A stretch of 6,257 bases of DNA from Afipia sp. (GCA_020056155.1 JAGVII010000083.1:1-6257), one strand, 5' to 3'. Shown: positions 1-5,899, counted from the stretch's first letter. Notes: a model not told the origin generated them from the letters alone. Translations and numbers: made by a program.

Positions 1-1300
1 CATCACTCCAATGCAGGTCCTCGATCAGGATCACGAGGGGTTTTGACTGAGCGAGGCGAAGGACGAGCGACCTTACGGCTTCGGCCGTCCTGAGCCGCTT
101 TTCCGATGGCTCCAGCTTTTTCCAGTCTTGATCGTCCGCGCTGATATCCAGTAGCGAGAGAATTGAGGGCAGGAACGCCGAGAGTGTGCGGTCCAGTCGA
201 TTGATCCCGTCCTTGACGCGATCGATTACGATCTCCGGATTGTCGTCAGCGCCGATCTCAAATATGGCTCGGATCAGAATGCTGATTGGATAGTAGCTCG
301 AACTCGTCCGTTGCGAAGGGCAAGCAGTCTCGAGCACGGTCCACTCATCAGACAGGTTCCGGATGAAATCGTGTATCAGCCGGGATTTTCCCAGTCCTGC
401 CGCGCCGATGATGGTCAGCGATTGCCCGTTCCCCGCAGCCGCATCTTCAAGCGCGGTTCGCAGGCTGCGCAATTCGTTCTGACGGCCAACGAGGACGCTG
501 AGGCCTCGCGCGGATCTGACCTGCCACCGGGTCCGTATCCGCATTGCGGTCAGCTCGAAAATTTCAACGGCTTCCGAGACGCCCTTTACGTTTGCGAATC
601 CGTGCGGCCGGACTGTTACGAAGCCTCTGGCAAGATCATGGGTTGCCGCGGAAAGCATGATCTTGCCGGGCCTGGCAATCTCCTCCAGCCGTGCGGCCAG
701 ATGAACGCTCTTTCCAACAGCGTCATAGTTCATCGCGAGATTATTGCCAATCGAATGGATGACGACCTCTCCGGAATTCATGCCGATCCGGATGGCGATG
801 TCTCTCCCGGTTGTGCGATTAAGCTCGTCGACGGCGGTTCGCATCGCAAGTGCCGCGCTGCACGCCTGAACCGCATGATCTTCCCTCGCGATAGGAGCAC
901 CGAACAGCGCCATGATTCCGTCGCCAAGTGTCTGGTTCACGAAGCCTTCGTGATGATGGACCGCGTCCATCAAATTCTTGAGGACGGGACCGAGGATCTG
1001 AAGCGCTTCCTCGGGGTCGAGCTGATCGATGAGGGCGGTTGAATCGCGGACATCTGCAAAGACGACGGTGACGTGTTTGCGCTCGCCCAGCATTGCTCCG
1101 CCGGAGCGCAAGATGCGGTCTGCGAGGTCAGCGGGTATGCTGGATTGTAAAAAGGAAAGCGCGTGCGACGCTGTTTCGCTGGAGCGGGCCCTTGGGCGCC
1201 CACATCCGCCGCAAAACCGGGCCCTCGGTTCCATAACGAAACCGCAGTAGTTACAGCGATGATTTGTGCTGCCAACCAAGCTACGCTGCCCTATGCTCAT
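1..1300 (-). CDS. Zinc-ribbon / class III nucleotide cyclase-like / AAA ATPase protein, C-terminus cut by window edge
   Basis: The frame is open for 433 codons and runs off the left edge. The start is the first in-frame ATG (1300-1298), downstream of an in-frame TAA. In order I see: a four-cysteine zinc ribbon (C16, C19, C30, C33); a class III cyclase domain, about residues 75-250, with the metal Asp pair (FADVRDST, D83; LGDGIMALFGAP, D127) and the YDAVGKSVHLAARLE segment (D193, R204); then an ATPase module starting VGRQNEL (271-277), with Walker A GAAGLGKS (299-306) and Walker B LVILIEDLHWSD (422-433). The usual substrate Lys is Gln (Q123) and the usual transition-state Asn is His (H200). 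From memory, such changes recur in ATPase-fused cyclase homologues, so cAMP or cGMP synthesis is possible but unproven. Full-length relatives usually continue for several hundred more residues, often with helical repeats. It is probably cytosolic and is divergent from a Crp-type gene. Family call is firm; catalytic activity is uncertain. Confidence 0.93.
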   Translation of the reverse strand, partial: MSIGQRSLVGSTNHRCNYCGFVMEPRARFCGGCGRPRARSSETASHALSFLQSSIPADLADRILRSGGAMLGERKHVTVVFADVRDSTALIDQLDPEEALQILGPVLKNLMDAVHHHEGFVNQTLGDGIMALFGAPIAREDHAVQACSAALAMRTAVDELNRTTGRDIAIRIGMNSGEVVIHSIGNNLAMNYDAVGKSVHLAARLEEIARPGKIMLSAATHDLARGFVTVRPHGFANVKGVSEAVEIFELTAMRIRTRWQVRSARGLSVLVGRQNELRSLRTALEDAAAGNGQSLTIIGAAGLGKSRLIHDFIRNLSDEWTVLETACPSQRTSSSYYPISILIRAIFEIGADDNPEIVIDRVKDGINRLDRTLSAFLPSILSLLDISADDQDWKKLEPSEKRLRTAEAVRSLVLRLAQSKPLVILIEDLHWSD

Positions 1301-1557
1301 GGCAGCCCGCAATTACTGGGCCCAGGCTAGGTTAAGGTTTCCTTTGGCAATAGCAAGACGGACGGGCCCTTTGACGGCGGGTCGGAAGTTCAGAAACGCC
1401 GAGCAGGCGAAAAGGATACTTCTTATGGGTGAGGATTTTGCAGCTCCGCAGTGTCAACCGGTTGGAATCTCGCCGAAATTGCTGCCCGTTTTCCCCTGAA
1501 GTAAGCTCCTCTGGGCAGGAATACATTCCTTCGTTTTGCAACCGGGGCCGTTCACTG
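1301..1557. promoter_or_regulatory. Divergent intergenic region between cyclase-ATPase gene and crp-like gene
   Basis: This 257-bp stretch must carry the promoters of both flanking genes, but I find no convincing -35/-10 pair. The nearest candidate is TTGACG at 1371-1376, without a good -10. Symmetric elements are AGGAATACATTCCT (1517-1530, 6-bp arms around 2 bp) 27 bp before the crp ATG, the 10-bp palindrome CAACCGGTTG (1455-1464), and CTGGGCCCAG (1317-1326). CAACCGG recurs at 1539-1545. There is no TGTGA-N6-TCACA or TTGAT-N4-ATCAA box. A 24-codon frame (1425-1499) preceded by AAAGGA is described among the findings. Confidence 0.5.
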
Positions 1558-2277
1558 ATGCTTCAGAACGATGGACCAAGAGCAGCCCGCACCGCCGGCG
1601 ATAAGACGAATGTCTTGCGCCGCCATCCCCTGTTTCGCGATCTTGAAAGCGGTGCGTTGGATCAACTGTGCCGTTACGCCAGAAAGAGAACCTTCAAGCG
1701 TGGAGCAACAATCTTCGCAAAAGGGGATCCTGGCCAAAGCCTCTTCTTCATTATCGGGGGCACGGTGAAAATCGGCGTATCGTCCGCTGACGGCCGAGGG
1801 GCCATCTTCAACATGGTCGATGCTGGAGAAATGTTCGGCGAAATAGCGGTCCTCGACGGACTCGCCAGGACTGCCGACGCTATCGCAAATTCGGATTGCG
1901 AGTTGTTCGTTATCGATCGGAGGGATTTTATGTCCTTGCTGGCGTCCCAACCGGCACTCGCAACAAAGCTGATTGAACTGCTTTGTGTCCGGTTGCGCTG
2001 GATCAGCGATCATGTTGAGCAAGTCATATTTCCTGAGTTGTCGGGCAAGCTGGCCAAGGCGCTCATGCGTCTGATCGATCGGCCGGGCGCTGCCTCGGAT
2101 AGGAAAATAGCTATCACGCAGCAGGAGATTGGCGAGATGCTCGGCATGTCGAGAGAAAGCGTCAACAAGCAACTGCATGAGTGGGCCGAGCGCAAGCTCG
2201 TTCGTCTTCAACGCGGCTCGATTACTGTGATCGATGTGGAGTCGTTGAAGGTCATGGCGGAGCGCTCGCAGGATTGA
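1558..2277 (+). CDS. Crp/Fnr-family transcriptional regulator (Crp-like)
   Basis: A 239-residue protein, the usual length for the family. It has an N-terminal cyclic-nucleotide-binding beta roll (about 23-140), a dimerisation helix (about 140-160) and a C-terminal winged helix (about 162-235) with helix-turn-helix ITQQEIGEMLGMSRESVNKQ (187-206). The phosphate-binding cassette reads FGEIAVLDGLARTADA, with E95 and R104 matching the E72 and R82 ligand contacts of E. coli CRP. The recognition helix SRESVNK puts R199 and E200 at the positions of E. coli R180 and E181, with K204 in place of R185, so it should read GTGA half-sites. There is no N-terminal cysteine cluster, so it is not an oxygen-sensing Fnr. 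The frame stays open back to a GTG at 1429, but that extension has no family-like sequence; ATG 1558 gives the normal length and follows a GGGG stretch by 10 bp. It lies divergent from a cyclase-like gene and beside a consensus Crp site at 2592-2607. Whether it binds cAMP is inferred. Confidence 0.93.
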   Translation: MLQNDGPRAARTAGDKTNVLRRHPLFRDLESGALDQLCRYARKRTFKRGATIFAKGDPGQSLFFIIGGTVKIGVSSADGRGAIFNMVDAGEMFGEIAVLDGLARTADAIANSDCELFVIDRRDFMSLLASQPALATKLIELLCVRLRWISDHVEQVIFPELSGKLAKALMRLIDRPGAASDRKIAITQQEIGEMLGMSRESVNKQLHEWAERKLVRLQRGSITVIDVESLKVMAERSQD

Positions 2278-2280
2278 TCG

Positions 2281-2538
2281 CTAGAGTTCCTGCGTTTTTC
2301 GAAGATCAACGAGCGGACACGCTTTGCGGCTTGCGCCCGGTCTTTGCTGTTGCGCCTGTTGCACTTGCGCGCGCTCGGATTTGACTCGCGAGTCCGGCCG
2401 GGACCCGATGGCGAATCCGACCAAGGCGACGACAAGAGCAAATTCCGCAGCCAATATCGAAATCGACCATCGCCAACATACGGTCCAGTTCCGTCGGCTA
2501 GCGATGTCCAGATGGGCTTTTCCCATTGGGGTTCGCAT
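2281..2538 (-). CDS. Small single-pass membrane protein, unknown function
   Basis: An 85-residue protein I cannot assign to a family. It has a short basic N-terminus (R15, R16, R23), one predicted membrane segment (about 25-46, WSISILAAEFALVVALVGFA) containing a single acidic residue E32, and a hydrophilic, Gln- and Arg-rich C-terminal tail with one Cys (C74). The ATG at 2538-2536 has a strong Shine-Dalgarno, GGGAGG, 5 bp upstream. A longer in-frame start at 2613 exists, but it would place the consensus Crp site inside the coding region, so the shorter start is preferred. The gene ends 3 bp from the end of the convergent crp-like gene. A Crp site centred about 62 bp upstream of its ATG suggests cyclic-nucleotide control. 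Support comes from the ribosome site, the membrane segment and the upstream operator, not from homology; a chance frame remains possible. Confidence 0.5.
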   Translation of the reverse strand: MRTPMGKAHLDIASRRNWTVCWRWSISILAAEFALVVALVGFAIGSRPDSRVKSERAQVQQAQQQRPGASRKACPLVDLRKTQEL

Positions 2539-2543
2539 GAGAG

Positions 2544-2549
2544 CCTCCC
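2544..2549 (-). promoter_or_regulatory. Strong ribosome binding site GGGAGG that decides the start of the small membrane protein
   Basis: On the minus strand GGGAGG sits 5 bp before ATG 2538-2536. It supports this start over the in-frame ATG at 2613, which has no comparable site. Confidence 0.6.
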
Positions 2550-2564
2550 ATGAAGGAAGCCGCT

Positions 2565-2607
2565 TCAATAGCCGAGGTCCGGATAAGGGTATGTGATCCA
2601 GATCACA
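2565..2607 (-). promoter_or_regulatory. Possible class II Crp-activated promoter for the small membrane protein gene
   Basis: Reading the minus strand, a weak -10-like hexamer TATTGA (2570-2565) would place transcription start near 2558. The centre of the Crp site (2599.5) then falls at -41.5, the classical position for Crp activation next to RNA polymerase. The -35 region is occupied by the Crp site itself, as expected for an activator-dependent promoter. The -10 match is poor, so the start point is inference. Confidence 0.4.
2592..2607. promoter_or_regulatory. Crp binding site TGTGATCCAGATCACA
   Basis: A perfect TGTGA-N6-TCACA inverted repeat. It differs by one central base from the symmetric E. 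coli consensus core TGTGATCTAGATCACA. It is not an Fnr/FixK box, which would read TTGAT-N4-ATCAA. It lies between the end of the marR gene and the start of the small membrane protein gene, 315 bp past the end of the crp-like gene whose recognition helix fits it. Confidence 0.8.
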
Positions 2608-2649
2608 GATCAATCAGCGAATTCGCGGTGAAGAAACGAACGCCCATTG

Positions 2650-2672
2650 AGGCCCGCGAGGGAAGCGGGCCT
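2650..2672 (-). terminator. Hairpin at the end of the marR-family gene, probable terminator
   Basis: AGGCCCGC (2650-2657) and GCGGGCCT (2665-2672) form a perfect 8-bp GC-rich stem with a 7-base loop. The hairpin overlaps the marR stop codon (TAG at 2673-2671). The following minus-strand sequence is only modestly T-rich, so it is not a textbook Rho-independent terminator. Confidence 0.5.
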
Positions 2673-3294
2673 AGCGTCTTGCGTTCTTTGCTTTTCGCGC
2701 CGTAGCCTTCGCGGCAGGTGCCGGGTCCTGCAGCGTATCATGATCGATTGTCGCAGCGATGTGTTCCGCCAGCTTGACGGCCTGATCGCCGCCGGCCGCG
2801 AGACGGGCAAGAAGCTGCGACAACACTTTGAATTCGTCGCGCGTGAGCGTTCCGAAGAGTGCGTCGTTGATCGGGCGCTGAAACGCAGCCAATCGAGTCA
2901 ATCGTTTCACGCCCTCATCTGTGACGGCCAGTTGCACACGGCGGCCATCGCTTGGATGGGTGCTCTTCTCAATGAGTCCGTTAGAGACCAGCTTGTTCAC
3001 CTCGATGGTAACAAAAGCCCCGCTCAGATACAGACGCGTGGCAATCTGGTTGATCCCCATGGGCTCATCCAGCGTCGAGTGCGCTATCGCGATCAGGATC
3101 AGATATTGCGTCGGCGACAGGTCGACGTAGCTCGCGAACTTCGCCCGAGCGGCCTCCAGGCTGCGGCCGAAGGCGAAATAATCATACAGAAGACCGCGGA
3201 ACGTTTGGTCGCCATCTCCGTCGAGGAGTTCAGGTTTCGACGCTGTCAACAGTACGTCAAGCACCGCAAGCCTCTCATTCTCTTTAATTTCCAT
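2671..3294 (-). CDS. MarR-family transcriptional regulator, likely repressor of the divergent aromatic catabolism operon
   Basis: A 207-residue protein from ATG 3294-3292. A GTG at 3324 in the same frame would add ten residues but looks less likely. The winged-helix domain spans about 59-128: LSPTQYLILIAIA (helix), GINQIATRL (helix), LSGAFVTIEVNKLVSNGLIE (recognition helix and following), then the wing HPSDGRRVQLAVTDEG (113-128), which is the MarR signature. Flanking helices (about 30-55 and 130-182) should form the dimer interface. The tail (191-207) is rich in Ala, Lys and Arg, ending ARKAKNARR, and may add nonspecific DNA affinity. It is divergent from the flavin reductase gene across 131 bp that hold a perfect inverted repeat overlapping both promoters. 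This suggests repression of itself and the operon, relieved by an aromatic ligand. HpaR, which controls 4-hydroxyphenylacetate genes in E. coli, is a MarR-family precedent. The ligand is unknown. Confidence 0.93.
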   Translation of the reverse strand: MEIKENERLAVLDVLLTASKPELLDGDGDQTFRGLLYDYFAFGRSLEAARAKFASYVDLSPTQYLILIAIAHSTLDEPMGINQIATRLYLSGAFVTIEVNKLVSNGLIEKSTHPSDGRRVQLAVTDEGVKRLTRLAAFQRPINDALFGTLTRDEFKVLSQLLARLAAGGDQAVKLAEHIAATIDHDTLQDPAPAAKATARKAKNARR

Positions 3295-3345
3295 AAGCTT
3301 ACCACAGCGGGAGAAACAAGCCACGTATCGGCTGCTCCGAACCGA

Positions 3346-3374
3346 TTGACAAGGGATAATAGCTTTGTCATAAA
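3346..3374 (+). promoter_or_regulatory. Sigma70-like promoter of the flavin reductase/oxygenase operon
   Basis: A perfect -35 TTGACA (3346-3351) is separated by 17 bp from a -10-like CATAAA (3369-3374, four of six consensus bases). Transcription would start near 3381, giving a leader of about 45 bases before ATG 3426. Confidence 0.65.
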
Positions 3375-3383
3375 GCTAAACAA
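3356..3383 (-). promoter_or_regulatory. Promoter of the marR-family gene
   Basis: On the minus strand, TTGTTT (3383-3378) is followed after 16 bp by TATTAT (3361-3356). Start of transcription would be near 3349. It overlaps the plus-strand operon promoter almost completely. Confidence 0.5.
3360..3378. promoter_or_regulatory. Putative MarR operator, 19-bp inverted repeat
   Basis: TAGCTTT (3360-3366) and AAAGCTA (3372-3378) form a perfect 7-bp inverted repeat around GTCAT. Length and AT-rich character fit MarR operators. It covers the -10 and part of the spacer of the plus-strand promoter, and the whole spacer of the minus-strand promoter, so a bound dimer would block both. A second, wider inverted pair, CTTTGT (3363-3368) and ACAAAG (3383-3388), overlaps it. 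Confidence 0.65.
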
Positions 3384-3425
3384 CAAAGATAAAAAGGGCT
3401 GGATCGTTTATAGGGTGAGTATTTC

Positions 3426-3944
3426 ATGGAAGTCCGTGCTTTCAGGCGAGCTCTAGGGGAATTCGCAACCGGTGTGGCGGTCGTGACCGCGCGCGGGAAG
3501 GGAGATGAGCTTGTCGGCATGACCATGAGCTCGTTCAATTCGGTTTCTGTCGACCCGCCACTCGTTCTTTTCAGCGTCGATCGCAAAGCCCTGAGTCTGC
3601 CTGCGATGCAGGAAGCCAAGGGCTTCGCCGTCAATGTATTGGCCCGCGAGCAGGAAGATATTTCCAACAAGTTCGCGCGTGCCCTGGCCAACAAGTGGGA
3701 CCAGGTAAAGACCAGCGTCGGTCATGCCGAGGCGCCTTTGATCTCCGGTGCGCTCGCTCATTTTGAATGCGAGCCCTATGCAAACTACGACGGCGGCGAT
3801 CACGTCATTTTCGTCGTCCGCGTCGTTCGCCATACGGTCCACTCCGAAGCGCCGACACCGCTGATTTTCTTTCGCGGCCGTTACCGCGACCTCATCGACG
3901 AAACCGAGCGCGAGCCGACCTGGCCGCTGCCTATCCACTACTAA
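3426..3944 (+). CDS. NAD(P)H:flavin reductase, small component of a two-component monooxygenase (HpaC-like)
   Basis: A 172-residue protein, typical for the flavin reductase-like split-barrel family. It should reduce FAD or FMN with NAD(P)H and pass the reduced flavin by diffusion to the oxygenase encoded next. Family features in order are FRRALGEFATGVAVVTA (6-22), GMTMSSFNSVSVDPPLVLFS (31-50, flavin-binding region), FAVNVLA (67-73), the GDHVIF motif (124-129) and PLIFFRGRYRDL (145-156). The ATG at 3426 follows GGGTGAG by 6 bp. The gene ends in tandem TAA codons (3942-3947), 16 bp before the oxygenase ATG. It is the first gene of the operon, so it lies under the promoter and operator at 3346-3378. 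The family is clear; FAD versus FMN and NADH versus NADPH preference cannot be told. Confidence 0.94.
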   Translation: MEVRAFRRALGEFATGVAVVTARGKGDELVGMTMSSFNSVSVDPPLVLFSVDRKALSLPAMQEAKGFAVNVLAREQEDISNKFARALANKWDQVKTSVGHAEAPLISGALAHFECEPYANYDGGDHVIFVVRVVRHTVHSEAPTPLIFFRGRYRDLIDETEREPTWPLPIHY

Positions 3945-3951
3945 TAAAATC

Positions 3952-3956
3952 GGAGG
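3952..3956 (+). promoter_or_regulatory. Ribosome binding site GGAGG before two tandem ATG codons
   Basis: GGAGG lies 4 bp from ATG 3961 and 7 bp from ATG 3964. The second spacing is the more usual, so the real start may be 3964, making the protein one residue shorter. Confidence 0.7.
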
Positions 3957-3960
3957 ATTC

Positions 3961-5436
3961 ATGATGCGCTCAGCAAATGACTATCTGTCGAGCCTGAAGG
4001 ATGGCCGTACCATCTACATCAATGGTGAATCCGTCGGTGACGTGACGGCTCATCATGCCTTCCGCAACGTCGCGGCATCCATGGCAGGCCTGTTCGACTT
4101 CGCCAACGCTCCCGCCAATCAGGAGCTGATGACGTTCGACAATAACGGCGAGCGCGCCAATCGCATCTGGCAGTTGCCGACGTCCTATGCGGAACTTGTG
4201 GACCGGCGTAAGGCTCTTGAAGCGTGGGCGTCGCTGCATGCCGGATTCATGGGCCGCGCGCCCGACCATGTCGCATCCTGCATTTCCGGCCTCTACATGG
4301 GCCTCGATGTGTTCAAGGCCTATGATCCTGCGCGTGCGGGGGCTCTCGAATCCTACTATCGCTATGCGCGCGACAATGATCTCTATCTCACTTACGTCAT
4401 CATCAATCCGCAGGCGGATCGATCGAAGGGCGCCGCCGAACAGGCCGATCCTTTCCTGACTGCAGGCGTTGTCGATCGCGACGCGGAGGGAATTACGATC
4501 CGCGGCGCGAAGATGCTGGCCACGGGCGGCGTCGTTGCCGATGAGGTTTTCGTTACGACGATCCAGCCGATGCGTGCGGGCGAAGAACGATATGCGATGT
4601 CGTTCGCGATTCCGATGAACACGAAAGGTCTCAAGATGCTTTCGCGGAAATCCTATGAGGATGCCGCCGGGGCCATCTTCGACAACCCGCTGTCGAGCCG
4701 GTTCGATGAAAACGACTCGGTCCTCTACTTCGACGATGTGAAGGTGCCATGGGATCGCGTTTTCGTCGAAGGCAACGTCGAAATGTGCCAGAAGCAGTTT
4801 CACGCGACGCCTTGCCATGTGTATCAGAACTATCAGGCGATGGTTCGATTGAGCGTCAAGCTCAAGTTCCTTGCCGGTTTGGCCCATCGCACCGCGGAAA
4901 CGAATGGCGTAACGCAATTCCCGCAGGTTCGTGAGATGCTGGGGCAACTTGCTGCTGAAACCGGGATGGTTGATGCGCTGGTTGCAGCAATGGAAGCCAA
5001 GGGCTCCCATATCGGTCCCTATTTCATTCCGCATCGTCATACGCTTTATGCGGCGCAGGTCCTCACGCAACAGCTCTACTCTCACATTGTCAATACGCTG
5101 CGCGAACTGGCTGGTGGCGGAATGATCATGCTGCCGTCATCGGTAGCTGACTTTGCAAATCCGGAAATTGCAGGCCTTATCGAGAAGACGCAGCAGTCCC
5201 CGAAAGCGAACTCGCACGACAGGGTGAAGTTCTACAAGCTTGCCTGGGACGCAGTCGGTTCTGAATTCGGTTCGCGCCACCAGCAGTATGAGATGTTTTA
5301 CGCGGGCGCGACCTTCGTAACCAAGGGCCACTCCTATCGCACCTACGACTGGGCAGGCTCCGACGCGCTCGTTCAGCGCATGCTCGATTCTTATGATCTG
5401 GCTGGCGCTTCAGCTTCCCCCAGCAAGGCTGCCTGA
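3961..5436 (+). CDS. HpaB-family FADH2-dependent aromatic monooxygenase, oxygenase component
   Basis: A 491-residue protein (490 if the second ATG is used), the normal length for 4-hydroxyphenylacetate 3-monooxygenase-type oxygenases with an acyl-CoA dehydrogenase-like fold. Family landmarks in order are YLSSLKDGRTIYINGESVGD (8-27), the substrate- and oxygen-side region with GFMGRAPDH (95-103), VIINPQADRSK (146-156), the flavin-contact stretch RGAKMLATGGVVADE (181-195), FDDVKVPWDRVFVEG (257-271), LRELAGGGMIMLPSS (380-394) and LAWDAVGSEFGSRHQQYEMF (428-447) followed by YAGA. It should use reduced flavin from the neighbouring reductase to hydroxylate a phenol or related aromatic, in the cytosol. 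Relatives act on 4-hydroxyphenylacetate, chlorophenols, nitrophenols and some heteroaromatic acids, so the hpaB name would overstate what is known. It sits 16 bp after the reductase gene and 24 bp before the cupin gene. Family assignment is firm; substrate is open. Confidence 0.95.
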   Translation: MMRSANDYLSSLKDGRTIYINGESVGDVTAHHAFRNVAASMAGLFDFANAPANQELMTFDNNGERANRIWQLPTSYAELVDRRKALEAWASLHAGFMGRAPDHVASCISGLYMGLDVFKAYDPARAGALESYYRYARDNDLYLTYVIINPQADRSKGAAEQADPFLTAGVVDRDAEGITIRGAKMLATGGVVADEVFVTTIQPMRAGEERYAMSFAIPMNTKGLKMLSRKSYEDAAGAIFDNPLSSRFDENDSVLYFDDVKVPWDRVFVEGNVEMCQKQFHATPCHVYQNYQAMVRLSVKLKFLAGLAHRTAETNGVTQFPQVREMLGQLAAETGMVDALVAAMEAKGSHIGPYFIPHRHTLYAAQVLTQQLYSHIVNTLRELAGGGMIMLPSSVADFANPEIAGLIEKTQQSPKANSHDRVKFYKLAWDAVGSEFGSRHQQYEMFYAGATFVTKGHSYRTYDWAGSDALVQRMLDSYDLAGASASPSKAA

Positions 5437-5460
5437 CTACTGAACAAGGAGATCGAAAAA

Positions 5461-5841
5461 ATGCCGGTCAACAAGAAGCACGATGAATTCTACACGCTGG
5501 ATATGAGCACCGGCTGGGAAGTCCCGGCGGGTTATCCGGCAGGAATCCAGCAGAAGATCCTCTCCGGCGGGCTGGACGAGGAGAACAGGCGAGGGACGCG
5601 CACGCGGCTGCTGCGCTTCGAACCCGGCGTATACACCACGGCGCCATTCTCTCACGAATACTGGGAAGAGGTTTATCTCGTCTCTGGCGACTTGATTGTC
5701 GGCAACGATGAAAAAGGTGAGGGCGGCAAGAGCTTTCCGCCCAATACTTATGCATGCCGCCCGCCGCATGCGCTGCATGGACCGTTCAAGTCAATCAACG
5801 GCTGCCTGCTTATGGAAATCCACTACTTCGATCCCGTGTGA
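5461..5841 (+). CDS. Small single-domain cupin, possible dioxygenase or accessory protein
   Basis: A 126-residue protein with one cupin barrel. Motif 1 is PGVYTTAPFSHEYWEEVYLVSG (split around 55-76), with H65 and E69 or E70 as likely metal ligands. The first His of the classical HxH pair is replaced by Phe (F63). Motif 2 is centred on RPPHALHGPF (100-109), with H106 as the matching ligand and H103 as a possible extra one. The pattern resembles ChrR-type cupins, a group that includes the 2,4'-dihydroxyacetophenone dioxygenases as well as noncatalytic sensors. There is no signal peptide. AAGGAG (5446-5451) lies 9 bp before the ATG. Its position between oxygenase and transporter genes suggests it acts on the hydroxylated product, as a ring-cleaving or decarboxylating enzyme, or as a metal-dependent isomerase. 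None of these is shown by the sequence. Confidence 0.88.
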   Translation: MPVNKKHDEFYTLDMSTGWEVPAGYPAGIQQKILSGGLDEENRRGTRTRLLRFEPGVYTTAPFSHEYWEEVYLVSGDLIVGNDEKGEGGKSFPPNTYACRPPHALHGPFKSINGCLLMEIHYFDPV

Positions 5842-5899
5842 CGCCTAGGCATCATTGTTGCATTCGATAACCAGCAAACTTGGACAAGAGGGGTACGTT

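Noticed and set aside
311..1042. Plus-strand open frame of 243 codons
   Set aside because: It is antisense to the cyclase-ATPase frame, which shows Walker and cyclase motifs; the plus-strand translation has no recognisable domain.
970..1275. Minus-strand frame of 101 codons in another phase
   Set aside because: It overlaps the N-terminal zinc ribbon and cyclase domain of the real minus-strand gene in a different frame.
1429..1557. N-terminal extension of the Crp-like protein from GTG 1429
   Set aside because: The extra 43 residues are not family-like, and the ATG at 1558 gives the normal Crp length.
1552..2211. Minus-strand frame of 219 codons opposite crp
   Set aside because: Antisense shadow of a clear Crp-family gene; no domain seen.
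2539..2613. Longer start (ATG at 2613) for the small membrane protein
   Set aside because: It would put the consensus Crp site inside the coding sequence, and it lacks a ribosome site as good as GGGAGG before 2538.
2592..2616. Fnr/FixK box reading of the palindrome region
   Set aside because: The half-sites are TGTGA and TCACA, not TTGAT and ATCAA; the nearby ATCAA at 2609-2613 has no partner at the right spacing.
2617..2626. 10-bp palindrome GCGAATTCGC
   Set aside because: It is short, isolated and not placed at any promoter I can identify; likely chance.
2647..3456. Plus-strand frame of 269 codons opposite marR
   Set aside because: It runs antisense through the whole MarR gene and the promoter region; its translation has no family features.
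3453..3962. Minus-strand frame of 169 codons opposite the flavin reductase
   Set aside because: Antisense shadow of a gene with clear flavin reductase motifs.
3970..5085. Minus-strand frame of 371 codons opposite the oxygenase
   Set aside because: Long only because of high GC codon bias; the opposite strand encodes a full HpaB-family protein.
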